From: Eretmocerus hayati
Taxonomy: Eukaryota > Arthropoda > Insecta > Hymenoptera > Aphelinidae
DNA: 64,000 bases
Assembly: GCA_029851415.1 (NCBI GenBank)
Contig: CM056743.1
Coordinates: 29,648,405 to 29,712,404 of the forward strand
Direction of reading: 5' to 3'
Part shown: one piece after another, positions 1 through 13,900 of the stretch
Numbering within the stretch: the first letter of the stretch is position 1
Layout: each line of letters starts with the position of its first letter
Translations under genes and position numbers: made by a program
Notes under the pieces: model-generated
Databases searched by the model: none
The model's input: the letters and a program-made list of their open reading frames with translations, nothing else
What the model was told of the DNA's origin: nothing

Positions 1-293
1 CATCAGGATGATGAAGCTTACTGAGGCGAAGGTTACTAATTACTTCAATTACAGATTATGTGAGGAATGGATAGAGAAAGAATTGACGTTTTTTTATGAG
101 AATTGAGGAGATTTGAAAATACTTTGAAGTCGACGCTGCAATTTTGACTTTGTAAAATATAGATTCAGAATAAAATTTTCAAACGGTAAAATTCAGGACT
201 TTTTGATGAAGAATTTTGACTTTGAAGAATTGAATTTTGACGACGAAAAAACTAGAATGTTTTCTACACTGTAAAAATTTGAGGGAAAAAGTT

Positions 294-374
294 CAACCAC
301 TGGTTGGGGCCGGAAATCAACCAACTGGTTGTTGCGGCAACCACTGGTTGCCCACCAAATTCAACAACTGGTTG
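294..374. repeat. Cluster of four CAACCA(A)CTGGTTG dyads
   Basis: Near-palindromic 13-14-mers lie at 294-306 (CAACCACTGGTTG), 318-331 (CAACCAACTGGTTG), 338-350 (CAACCACTGGTTG) and 362-374 (CAACAACTGGTTG). Starts are spaced 24, 20 and 24 bp apart. The unit contains AACTG Myb-type half sites on both strands. It could be a binding-site cluster or a small minisatellite. Confidence 0.6.
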
Positions 375-3300
375 ACTTTTTCCCCACTCCGCGAATATGG
401 GGATGGAAATGGGGCTTATGAGATTGGGAGATGGTGGTCCCCAGATGACAATTTTGGGTTAGAAAAACAAGTTTCTTCGTGCTTTCTTTCGAAAATAAAT
501 ACAACTAAATAACGTCGGTGGCCGCACGGACCTTTTCGGAAAAAAATCAGGTTGAGCAACATTCTCGCGATTCAGCATACGGATTGGTGACCGCTGATCT
601 TGATGCTCTTGCTTAGATTTTGATCCCAAACAAGCTATAGGCTTCGCGAACTGAGATGAGTGTTCACCAATCCGGATACTAAATTGCAAAATCGAGTGAT
701 AACTCTCGGTCAGAGCCGAAGGCAAGGATCGGAATTATTACGAGGATACCAAAACCACCCAGTTCAAATGGAAAATACTATTTTACCTCAGCTGCATGCG
801 TCAAAAATTTAAAAAACTGCCCGGGAAAGATACATTTCTGCACAGCTGATGGAAAAATAATTTGATAACTCGGATGAATCTGGGATGACCACAGGCTTAC
901 TCGTTCTACTTAATACACGGTCAGTACAAAAATTTCGTCTCTGCTTATTGCTCGCATAGAATTGCATTTTTCAACTTGCGGTGATTGAATTCGATTTCCA
1001 TAAAGGGACTTGATGTGAGATAGATGTGGGATTAGTCTGAGGATTTTCAAAAAAATTTATTATGAACTCAATTCTCCACAAGTTTTATTCAAGACCTGTA
1101 TCTTGCGGTACATTATTTGGGAAAATATATCACAAATTGCGCAGCGTCTCATAAAAACATGTAACACATTCCAATCGTCAATTTTTTTTTGTTCGAAATC
1201 AAATATAGTACATACTGGGTTGATTATGATGTATTGTCTGTACAGCTATCACAATAATACTACATTGGCATTTTCATTTTCAATTACATTGATTCTATAG
1301 CGGTACTAACATACATTTTCCCATACACATTTCGACCATGAAATCGTATGAGAATCAAAATTTGACTGAACATGAAACGCGAACTACAAATATCCAAGAA
1401 CGGTTCTAAAAAAAATAAGAGCTACAAAGTACAGCAAAAATACATCGTACACGCGATAAACCTCGCAATTCTCATTCTCACGAGCAAAACTGTACAAAAC
1501 TAAGTCTACATTTACAAAAAACACAAGGAACAAACTCTTTTACCAAATAGCTCAATCCCAATTTTTTACACGAATACTTCATAAAAGATAAGAATTTCAA
1601 CGAACGCATCAATTGAGCGTCTCACACCTACATAATACAACTGCTGAACCACTGCGCAAATGGAGCAACCTGGTTTGATTTTCCCTCCATCTATAGTCAT
1701 ATATATGTATCTTACATATAATATACAGGCATACAAATCTTGCAAAAGCATCCGCACGCGAATTCGCCATAAGCACACGAAGCTTTAAATCGCCGTGTAC
1801 CAAGACTTTTTTTTTTCTTCTTCTCTTTTTCTACTTTCGCAAGCTGCTATATAGAATTCGTCGGTGTATGTACGAGCAAAAGTCTATGGTTTATTACCAC
1901 GAGCTCACCGATCGTTATTTATTCACTTACACAAGATAGTTGAGAATTATGGGCAAACCTAAGATACTTTGTAGATACATTGTGGAGCAGACGTTGGACG
2001 TTATAAATTGCTTACTTACACCCGCGGTATATGCGTACCGATTTATACTTTTTATATTCCATTTTAAATCGATTTTACTTCGATGTATGAGTTGTATGTA
2101 CAGAAAAAAATACACAATGCAAGTCGTAAGATGTCTTTACCAGGTAAAAGAAAAATGTAAAATTTTTTGCACTGGGTGTATATACGTGGAAGATTACATT
2201 TCTTGATGAATGAAAATGGGAGTATAGAAGAATACTGTGAACAATCGGTACGATTTTCTCCTTTTTTTTCTTTTCTTTTTTTTTTCTTTCTGTACGTGAC
2301 CCTCGTTGCGTGTCATGCTCTGACCATACACCGCAAACTTATCGCTTATCGCCTTTGGAATATGAGGACTGGTATAACGATGCAAAGCTCGCACGTTAAT
2401 ACGTATATCGGTAGTTCCGCGGAAACTTCGATATTTGGGGGTCGAAAATGTGCCAACCCCAATTTGTATTTCCGAAAGTTCTGAGATGTATTTTTCGACT
2501 TTTTGAAACATATAAAGTATGAATAAACTCGCGCACGAATGTAAATTTTCCCACTCATAAGTACCATAAGCATAGCATGGAGAGACGCGGTAGTATGACA
2601 CGGAACCTGACATTTTGAGGTAGGGCACGGAACCTGAGACTTGGCACTAAAACTGCTCTCACGGCCAATGGTCTGAGCTACGGTCATGAGGTTTTGGGAT
2701 TTTGATTTGATCATCAAATACCTACTTTGAGAAAAAACTGACTAGGACCTCTGTAGCCTCGCGACTAAGGGTCGCATTAATACCACAGGGACTGGCATAA
2801 AAATTTAGCAAAATTCAATTTTCTCCGAAAAGTACTCCGCAAAGTGTGAAAACCCATTTTTTCGAAATGCTGAGGCATGAAAAAGTTGCGCCTGACGATT
2901 ATTTTAAAGAGTAAATTGATGCGGAAAAGTCTAGGATGAGGCAAATTCACGTTTATCTAAGAAAACTGATGGAGTAAAATTTTAGGTAAAATTGCGCCAC
3001 AAAATGTACGTGCTCAGCACACACACAAAAAAAGGTCTTTGGGCTCTCAAAGTGATGGGATTTGGTGCTTAATACCATCAAATTTGATAAGTTTGCCCGC
3101 CCGAAACCCGAGCGAGTTTCTCAGTGGTGCTATACACTTGCAAAGGTCGAAAAAATGAAAAACCACAGCACACGGACCTGACATTTTGACCCTTTCTTCG
3201 ATAATAATTTTTTTTTTTTGGCGACCCTGGATCGCCAAACTAACGATCGCGCCAAAAAGAGCACCAAAAAATACGTCGAAAATGACCTGTACGAATTTTG

Positions 3301-4370
3301 TCCCAAGCGTTTTAAGGCTTCGTACAAGTAGGCACACATTATCTCAAAGTTGCCACGGAACTACCCATATACGTGGTATTCAGGGTATTGTCCCGAAAGG
3401 GCTCGACTTAATTGAATGTACATACACGCGTGAGGTGTAGGAGCGATTGCGCACTGATTATCATTATTATACTTTGCAAAGACTGGCTCTGCGCTATGCC
3501 TCCGTAGGAATAATTACGCGAGTGTCGATAACACGATAATTGTTACTGAAAATTTTGAATCAAGGAGTTAGAAGCTTTTTTCATGACTGAAGTATTCACA
3601 AGATGAAAATTCATTGATGATATAGATTTTCAATTTTCAATCTTGGAACGACAAAATAAATTTTGACGTCAGGTATCTGATTTTTCGGGGATTGAGAGGC
3701 CCTACTGGACATGCATAGATCGGAAATGAGCTAAAAGAACATCGTATGAAGAATTTTGAAAGAACTACCGTAACTCGATGTTTTTTTCGGGGTCTAACAA
3801 AAATCTGAGGTAGAATTATTTTCATCTTGCAACACTCTGCGCTTGGCAATCATAATTCTTCAAAAATTTTTGAGTGTTACTGCAATATTGTTCGAAAATG
3901 GCGTCTAATATCGCAAATTCTAATCATAGCAACTTTAAAATAACTTTGACCAGCTCAACAGAGCCGGAAAGGCTGATGTGCAATGGCAAGCTCTTTTACT
4001 CAATTTTTCATGTATGATTTTTCAAATTTGTTCTTGAAACGGCAATTTACATTTGCTTAAAGATAAACGAAATTTTCCACGCTTCCTAAGCGCCGAAAAT
4101 TTGTTTTCTACCAGTAAGGCCTCTGTAAATCAATTACATAATATTTCAAAAATGAGCAGTTATGAATTTGAATTCGTGAAGCATCTTTGGGAAATCATCA
4201 CGATTTCAATCTTACACTGTGTGAATAATTCATATGACAAAGAGTTATCATGGACCATTTTCAATTGATTTCCAAATATCAGATGATAACAATGAGGTCA
4301 GAATAGATTATGATAGCCATTTTCCAAGTTTGTCAATGCAAATTCAGGACAAATCACGAACGTGTCATGA
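375..4370. other. No gene recognised
   Basis: AT-rich sequence with short homopolymers (for example T-runs at 1806-1815 and 2263-2287). Open frames here are short, overlap on both strands and match no family I recognise. Confidence 0.5.
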
Positions 4371-4373
4371 TTA

Positions 4374-4379
4374 TTTATT
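4374..4379 (-). promoter_or_regulatory. Candidate poly(A) signal of the alpha-arrestin gene
   Basis: This is the first canonical AATAAA on the minus strand that I see after the stop codon. It would give a 3' UTR of about 450 nt. Only the hexamer supports it. Confidence 0.4.
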
Positions 4380-4822
4380 CATAAGAAAATTTGAGGACAA
4401 AAATAGATCCCTAGCCGATATTATTGGCATCACTCGTTACAGACGGAATCGACAGATTCTCTGATGAGATTTTCAGTGGGTTTGACAAGAAATTAATCAG
4501 ATTATCTCAATCGAATTTCGTCTAGTATTTTCAATAGTCAATGCTCTTACACAATTCTAAGAATATCTACAGGCATGTCATTCAGACTAAACTTGGCACC
4601 CAATTAGCTATCAATAAAATATTCGAACAACGTGTCTTGAATCGCTAAAAAGCTCCTATCAATAGATCCAAAGTGCTTCAACCCCAGATTGCCTTTTTCT
4701 CGGATGAGTTGTGAGATTCTTCAATCAGCTTACAAATTACCAGTGACGGCATTACTGCATAATACACTCTGCTATTCAGATGAACGAAGTCTATACAGGG
4801 TATTAAACTCAGTAGGTAGTAA

Positions 4823-4977
4823 TTACTTGGCGGATGACTCTTTGAACTTGTAAACTCGGTACATTGGTGAATACGGTGATACTTCGCCATCGCTATCTCC
4901 TTCGTCTCCTGTAGGATCATCTTTATCCGGCTTCGACGATCTGTAGATCTGACTTTTCTCATACTCTTCCTTACTCC
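4823..4977 (-). CDS. Alpha-arrestin exon 7 (stop codon)
   Basis: The acceptor is ATCCAG and the stop is TAA at 4825-4823. It encodes SKEEYEKSQIYRSSK, an acidic stretch, then SPYSPMYRVYKFKESSAK. The phase fits exon 6 exactly. A further small exon between exons 6 and 7 cannot be excluded. Confidence 0.82.
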
Positions 4978-7900
4978 CTGGATTGAATTAATTATCAGTC
5001 AATTGGTGCGTACTCTAAAGGCTCAGAGTAGGTAGTTCGATTGAATTTATAGAGCCATTTAGTTCGCAATGAAGAGATTTCCTTCGGGATATTATGGGCT
5101 GTAAAGTTGATCTCAAGCTCGTCTCAAGGAGTTTCCATGGAAGGATCTGTACGGGTGTGGGCTTGCCGATTGAAAGTCTCAAAAGCTATGGGTAATTTGA
5201 TACGTCTGAGAGATAATTGTTGGAATAATTGAAGAGAGCTCCTTCGAGAAATCTAGCGCCGATGAAAAGCCAAATCTACTACAAACAGGCTTGATTTGGC
5301 TATTATTTTTTCCCATCAACGTGATTCACAAAGAGAATGACATCACAAGAATAGTTGGGACTCGAATTCCACTTGGAGTAGTATAATCAATTCCATAAGT
5401 TGAAATATGAACAACTGCGACAGATAAAAATTGAAGACATTCTTTCAGAACCTGTCATGCAAATTATGAAAACTTACCGCCGGCCCAAAATTTGTCCGAC
5501 GCAGTCCCGAGTATCGGGATGTCTATGTGGAAGGAAGAGTGTATGAGTTGTCATATGGGTTATGGATGGGCCGAAAAGTGGATGAATAGGTGGTCGGGTA
5601 GGTGGATGGTCTAAGATACGATCTGCGATGATCTGGAACCGTTATGGTAAGGTCGGGAATGGTCTAGGAAGGTCTGCCACAATCTGGGATGTTCTGGTAC
5701 AGTCTGGCACGCTTTGCAACAGTTTGAAATGGTCTGCGCAGAGGTCTGGTATGATCAGGGACGGCCTGGAACCGTTTGGTATGGTCTAGGACAGTCTGGT
5801 ACAATCTAGGACGGTCTGGAACAGTTTGGTAAAATCAGGAATATTCTAGTACGGTCTCGAATAGTGTGTTCTGGGCTGGGCTGGGCTGAGCTTGCTAAAA
5901 TATAAGGTATCCGTATGAGTTATGGTTGGGTGCGCGGCTGCTGTACGGTAGGTGAGAATGTTGAAAATCGAGTGGTGAGTGCACTCTGAAGTCCCTGGGT
6001 TGGATTTTCACTAGAAACAGGTGAAATTTGCACCCCCAATAGTTACTGAAATATTGCCTATCGAGTTTGACTGAGAATTATTGCCCACATAGGAATTGAA
6101 CAATCACAAAAATGAAACAATAGTTTGGCGTGAATTTTGAGTCAAGATACTTGTGATTCACGGAATGTCTCGGTATCTTCAATAATGCACTTGAATATTT
6201 GGCGAAAAATTTGAGCTTTTCAAGCTCTCGAGGATGAAAGTTGCAAGATATCCATGCACAATGCTCGTAAAAATGAGTTTTGAATCGCACGAAACTTGGG
6301 TAAACTTATACCTCTATCGGAGATATCAGTTCGTGTTGCGATCACAAATCTGAAGGACTGAAGTTGAAATCAGTTGATGAGGAACTTCGGCTATGCAAAA
6401 GTTTAGTCGACGAAATTAATAACAGCATACTCGTCGACATCCCAGCTTGGACTGGGAAATATCTTCAGAACAACGCTTGAACTGAGATTTGGAAGTCCAA
6501 CCCAAAATGGATCGAATGAGGCTCTCAGTAGCTGTTTCAACAGAAAATTCCACTCCAAATAATTCAGAGTGTAGAAAGGTTGATGAGTAGGGGGTTAGTC
6601 CGGCCGGTGGGTATTTATAATTATTTGCGGCACCACTTCGAAAAATGTTATTTCTACAAACTTTTTAAAGATGCTTTTTTCTACGCCATCAATTGATCAC
6701 ATTACCCATCCTTCTACAAACGTCATGTTTCATTTACAAAAGCATTTCAGGGACCTCTGACGTATCAAGAACATCTCCAAATTGAACGAGTGGTAACGAG
6801 AGAGGCAATAACGCTGGAGAAGTTTCTGTTTAGAACGAGATTCTTGATCGTTTCGAAAAAAATTTCCACATCTTTTCGAAAAAATTAGTATCAAAAATCA
6901 ATATATCTAAGCATGTGCAGAAAATAAAGGTGGTTGTCATCAAAATTTGAAAATTATATCCGCGATTCAATTTCCAGCCAATTTCAAACACTGGGGGACA
7001 TACCTGGCCTAAAGCCCGAAATGGACTAACGGGCTCAGTAAGGAAATATGCGATTTTTGAGAAGTACACAGCTTATTACGTGATGTTAAAAAAGTATCAT
7101 GGTATTCTGTGCAAAACTGGAAAGCACGTTTCATATGATCACATTTATAAAATCCCGGTAAGGCGACAGAGAGGTTTTTACGAAAGTTTTCGTTTATTAT
7201 TTTAATTTACGCCTCTTGCTCATCTTTGGGGTTGCTATTATATTAGGTTGCTCTTTCATCCATACTATTTTATCGGGTCCAAAGATTTTAGTGTAAAAAA
7301 GACGTAAAAGTTTGAAGAATAAAGTTTAAACAGAGTTTCCATATGCGTGCCAGAATCCAAAATAATTGTTTCAATTTTTGTACGGGATAGGTTGCTCATA
7401 CTTTATCAAATCGGAATAGATTGTTTAAACAAAAACCAAACGTCCCACCAAGAATTACTCAAATCGAATAAATCATGCATGTCAGGCCTAACGGATGTAG
7501 CATCTTTCAAAACGTTCAAGATAATACATACTCGAGTGTGAAATATTTGGATGAGTCTACAAAAAATTTCCAATGATCATATGAAATACAATCATTGCCC
7601 CTGCATCACTGCTGAAGTACAAAGATTACATACTATTTACGGAAATTTGAATCTTACCTAATCTCAGATCTCCGTCAGCTTCAGCGAGCGTGTCTTCGTA
7701 ATTTTTCAGTGGCACTGTACCTATGACTATATTCGTTCGAATTTTTGGATTCTTTTGTAACATACGATAGTACCAATCACCAAGGTCGACACGAGCTTCA
7801 ACTTTAAGGGCGTAGCGAACATCAATTATTTTGCAACATTTCATACCACTCGGTGGTACCGATGGCACGTCAAATTGATCCGAAATATTTTCTTCGTTAC

Positions 7901-10900
7901 CCGATAAAGCTTGCTCGATCTCGATCACTATTTCTTTGTGCCTTCTCGATTTTTCTTTTGCGCGGTATGTGACAACCTGTGAACACCAAAATCGGAGTCT
8001 GAAAAATTTTACTAAAAAAGGTCTGCTCAATTTATGATATCATACCAAAATTGAATTATTGTCAAAGTATGGTACCTTGCCAAATTTTGCTATTCCTGAG
8101 ATATTTTTCGGATAGGCGTGACTAATCCTAGAGCTTACTTTCTCAAGTGAGTTTTCTAATGGACTTCAAAAGAAGAAATTCAGACTGACGAAAAATCACT
8201 CATGCCCTGTTTACGACTATAGTTTTAGATAAGACGCTTGAACTCAAAAAAATAGACTTCAATTTGGAATAAGTCTGCTCTTGTTGCACAAAATTTTTTG
8301 TGTTCTAGTTTCTTCTGTGCGTGGTGTTCTCCAATCGGATTCAAATCTCGCAATCGCTCGAGTACGCTGGAAAATTCTGAAATTGATTGATTTCGGAAAA
8401 AAAAACAAGTTAGTGGTGGTAAAATGATGCACATTCTTGCAAACTTGCGGATCGTCATTTTTTGCGTAATCTCGACATTATGTAGTTCCAGATGAATAAA
8501 ATGGGAAGTATCCAATCCTGCCCTAATAAAGCTCATTTCCTAAGTTTTGGAATGAGCTTAATTATGAGCTGGAATGCAATGAAAAAGTTTGACGTGTCTG
8601 ATGTGTGATGCAGATCTCGATGTATAAAAATGATGATTTGAGTAATAAAGTTGATATAACCGTAAAAAAAATGATCTGTATAAAGTTACTCCGGACCTAA
8701 TGGATCCAAATTTTCCTTCTTTTTCTCGCTAAAAATCCACTAACAAGTTCACAATACAACAGAAAAAACTTGTTGTACCGTAAAATCGGGTAATTTTGGA
8801 CCGGGCTGGTAATTCGGTCCTTTTTTTGTCTTTGGGATAACTTTGGACTCAGGGATATACAATATGCTGCAAATTCTCATTTTGAAGCTCTGCGTCTCAT
8901 CTTCGGAATAAATTTTTCCAACATACTGTGTGTTTCTCGAGTCCAAAGTTATCGCAAAGACAAAAAGTGTACCGAATTCTCCACCCGGTCCGAATTATCC
9001 ATTTTTACGGTACAACCTTATTGTGATATATCCTCTACAAGAGCTAAGGCAAAGTCATTACCGCAATCGAATTTGTAACAATTCAGCAAATTCAGCTCAA
9101 CTCGAGAATATTGCACACGTCGAGCTACATAGCCAAGCTATGAATAACTCCGTCGGGGAAACCATCATCCGTAACATTCAAGAGAGAGAGTGAGTGTCTC
9201 CCAACTAATTCACTCCGTATTTCACGGGCTCGCGCCCATTTTGCTATACTACACCATATACAATAACTGTATTGTACTTCTCTGAAAACGTTTCAGTTCG
9301 TGTGGCAAAGCAACAGTCGTTATCAGTCCTCTGAGATTAATCTACCAGAAACTATACATAAAATATGAAAGCTGCAACGAGCGTCCATCCGACAAATTGA
9401 TATAAATTTCTGATGTCCGACATCCAAAAGCCACTTTACTGAAAAGCCATACTACTGCTACTACAAACCTCACAAATTCATCCCTTTTTCATACAATTTA
9501 ACATGCCAACAATAAAAGTCCTACAAACCATTTCATGTTCATCTTTCTTGAATAACAGAGCATTCAAAACAAACGAAACGACGAGAATTACCAGAAAGAT
9601 ACATAAAAGATACACAAAGTGGACGAAGAAATCGTCGGTACAAAGTATAAAATTAATTAGCCGAGTATCCGGGGAAATTATGCGCCACAGTACCTTCAAG
9701 ACCATAGCTTTATCTTGGGTCTTTAGAAAATTATGTACCGAAGCGGGAAGAAGTACTTAGAGAAAGTAGTTACTGTATAGTTAGTAGGAATAATTACCTT
9801 TTTTAGGACGATTCGTATCTTAAAGACGCGTACATTTGACTCGTTGCTCAGGAAAATCTGTAGAGGAACTGTTTGACCGGGCACGAAACCCCTTACTGGA
9901 AGTGAGAGTTCGAGATTTACAGGACCCCGTTGACCAACGTAGCTCTTGGACTGCTTCTCGCTTATTGGTAGCTGTAATAAAATTGATGGATGTTTTTTGA
10001 AACTTAGTCTAATTTTTTTATGAGGAGAAAGTTATATGTATGCCATTGATCGATTAAAAAAATTTTTCACCGTGTGTCTGACTCAAGTCTGATTTGTTTC
10101 ACTGTAGTATGAGGGACTGGCAAGTAGTACGAAATGAATTTAGTCAGACGTCAAGAAGTGTATGAAGATTGGAATGATTGCAAGACTTTTCCTGTAATCT
10201 TTAGGCAGACATTTGTTATTCAACGTTTAAAGTACCTTAACACGTTCACTGCGAAGGCAGTTTTTCGTAATTCTTGGTTCGTCTTCATCTCGACCCTCAT
10301 TCTCCGATTTAGGCAAGTATATAGGGAAAGATCCTGTTGTGACTTATTATTTATGCTCTTCACAAACTAAAACGTCTAGGAAAGTGCCTATTTGAAAGAT
10401 TTTTCGGACTAATATAAATCGGCAAAGATTGAAAAAGGAAATATCGTGGGTCCCACCGGTGGGGCCCATCGCAGTGAACGTGTTAGGAGTTAGGGACACG
10501 TTTGATCCTGCTCACAACTTTGGTTGTTAACATTTTAGAACACTTTCATTCATAAAATGGCCCTGAATTAAGCTTCAAAGGGTTCTTGTTTGGTCAAAAA
10601 AGTCAATCTTTGTGAGGCGGTGATAGGATTGTATGAAGGATCAAGTAAATCTCGGTACATATTAATGAATAAGTACTTTTCTACAAGAAAATGTCAAATG
10701 GTATGATCGTCTTTGCAAAGAAGTTTGTAGTGTACATTGTGAAATTTATGATTCTATAGCACATCCATAAATAAGATTCCAAGAAACTAGATCAAAAATA
10801 TGATTTTGTTTTTCAAGATTCCCAATTGACATCATATTCCGTGGAAAATCAATTTCTTGAACAATTTATGTGCATTCCTAAGGTACAGCGGTAAAAATTG

Positions 10901-13900
10901 GTATAAAATCACGCCTTCATAATTGTGCAACAAGATTATTATGTTAACATCTCGACTGTCTGCTGATCTAGTTGCAATTTCAGTGATTTTGGATAGGTCA
11001 TAGTCTGGAAAATCCGTGATTCTCCTTCCCAATTGAAAATATGCACAACTTTTAAGAGAATTGGTTTCATGCAAAACGAACAAATGTGTGACCCTGCGAA
11101 TCATACAATCCACCCCGGTTATAACGAGAATCAAGGAACCGAAGGGAACTGCTCGCGATAAGTGGTGTTCGTTATACCCGAGGATAGCTCAGAATTGCAC
11201 ATCTTCAGGGAATTATCGTTGAACTTTGATAAGCAGCGTTCTGAATGAAAAATATTCGGTTACCTTCATATAATTTGATTTCTTCAATGAAAACTATATA
11301 TCTATACTATTCATTTCCTCTATTTCCCAAGTATTGGTTACGAATAAGAATATAGTGAATAGATATAATTATAATATTTCTGAATTCAAGGCCTTTGTAT
11401 CCATTCGATTCCAGATAAACTAAGATCAATAGATGAAACAAAATTCGAATAGAATAAAATAACATCAATAAAATTGATTCAATGAGATAAAATTAGTGGA
11501 ATGGAAGACGATAAAATGAAATGGAAGAGAGAGCTTTTCAAATGAAGTCAAAGATTAATGTTTATTGTTTAGCTCGATATTTGTCATTTTGAAGCATGCT
11601 TTCTCATTTAGAGCAATGATAGGAAAACTCATCGTCTGAGTTCTCATTTGTGGGGTAGAAATTGTTCAAAGCTTCTAAAGCTTCTGAACGAGTTACAGAT
11701 TTTGGACCCAAATTATCCAAACTCTCTTCATCTAACCTTCCATCAATCACTCGGTTCCATCGAATTTTATTTGCGATGTCAGAGTCGGATGGAATAATCC
11801 GCAGCAGCCAGCCGATCGTCGATGCAGATTTAATCGTCAATGTTTGATCATACTCATTCATTGTCTGTATACCCCGTATTCACATACAATCTTGAAGCTT
11901 ATATAGACACATATAATACGATTTCGAGATCGCAATAGGGAAGGTTGAAATCTGACTTTTCAGAAATGTTTCACTCGTTATAGCCGAGGGCTCGTTATAA
12001 CTGAGGTAGACTCTTTCTAGAGTCATATATTACTTTGTCAACACAATTAGAGATGTTGACCATTTTCAGCGGCCAATCTCATTATAGATCCAGCCATTAG
12101 TGATTCTTTGAACAGAGAATTTGTGCAGTGAAAATGGAAGCTTGGTGAGCAGAGTATCTCTGCCTGCATATGAGGCTATGTCAAACTGAAATCGGGTCAT
12201 TCACATATTCTTATTATTATTCGCATACATTGGAGGTGTGGCATTGAGGATCCTTTTGAGCTTTTCAATTCAAGACTTTCTATTGAATACCGTTACGCAC
12301 GTCTCCACATGGGTCAAAAATTTTTGAAAGGTAATGACGGACGATGAGCACTTTATTAATAGAATCTCAAATGTGAATAGGAAACTTTTGTGAATGAACC
12401 ACATTTTTCAAACTCGAATAATTTTAAATGAGGTATGTTAAAAATTATCCCATGGATCAGGAAAAAGCTAAAAATTCAGTACCTGACTGAAATTTATATA
12501 GAATGAGATTAAAAACTTGAAAATTGTGTAAAAATTTTCTCGGAATGTGCAGGGTGTCGAGAATTTTCCATTAAATTGTATATAAGATAGCAAAATAAGT
12601 TGCATAGTGGCGGGAGTGACCGCGAGCGTGAAATAAAGCACTGGATTTTCATCCCACCATGCGCGGGTTTCATCTTCCACAAAGCCTTGACAAGTATGCG
12701 GGGTAAACACATCCTGCTGCAAGAGTCACTGTGTATTCCGGTATGCGAGAAGTCGTGTGACGCACGAGCTAGAATAAAATGCCGAGACTCTCGTTGCTTC
12801 CATATTTGGATCAACTACGACTTTTCGTAAAATCATTTGAGAAATTGAAGTGCACCCACGGCAGAAAGTTTTTTTTTTCAGTTTCATTCATTAGTCAAAT
12901 GAATTTTTCATTTTCAAAGCGTCTCAATAAGTGCCATTAAAGTCACGAGCTTGTGAAATATTTCCACACACAACGAACGTATATGGCATAATTTGAGCAA
13001 AATAGTGGAGTGTATTGTGCCAAAAACTCACTTTGAAGAGAGTTAGAGTGATATAATTCAGTAAATGCGTTTCCCATGTAGAGGCTATACAACGCACATT
13101 TTACCGAGTAAATTACGTTTCACTCTACGTTGCCCGAGAATCTCTTACTCTTTGTAAAGTACACCGAACTATACGATCAGATAAAATTGGTGCACTCGAG
13201 ACTTTTAGTCTCCTGAATGCGTATACCCACTGGTGTGATATTCATAATTCAATTCAGCGGTATGAGTATGAAATGGGCTTCCACGTTTTGTAGTCGCACT
13301 CGACGATATGAAAGTTCCTGGGGAGAATTAATTAGCCCAAAAGTTTCACAATTTTTATCAAAAAGTTGATTTTAGATATTTCTAGATGTTAGAATCATTA
13401 TATACGAGTATCTAAAAAACGTATCGTTGTAATTTATTTTCTGCAAAGTTTGATTTCAAAGCATTCCGATAAAAAAAAGGGTTCAAATTTGTACATCGAA
13501 ACGAATAAAGATCCAAGAATTGATAATGAGCAATTTATTGAATTTCCATTCTCCCCGAAAAGAAATGTTCATACTTGTAAACAACAAATACAAAGACTCT
13601 AACAAATCGTGGGTGCAGTGAGTATCCAATTAGAAGTCTGATGAGGAATTGACTCGCTGGTTTCCGGTGTGCAAAAGCGATTTTCCGCACAGTATGCGTG
13701 AAAAGTTCATAAAATAGTACATTTCGGTATACACGGTTGGGAAGATAGCTTATTGACCATCATGTATCGATGTATAACTTTTGATAAACTGTGAGTGAAC
13801 GGTACCCCAAAAACACTTTGACGCACAGCGCATCAAAAAGATTGGGCTTTCAAAATAATCTTTCAAGTTTGTCATTATTGTGAAAATGGTAAGGGAATCC

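Noticed and set aside
2194..2717. 144- and 123-codon minus-strand frames
   Set aside because: They overlap each other in different frames, include poly-lysine from a T-run, and resemble no family.
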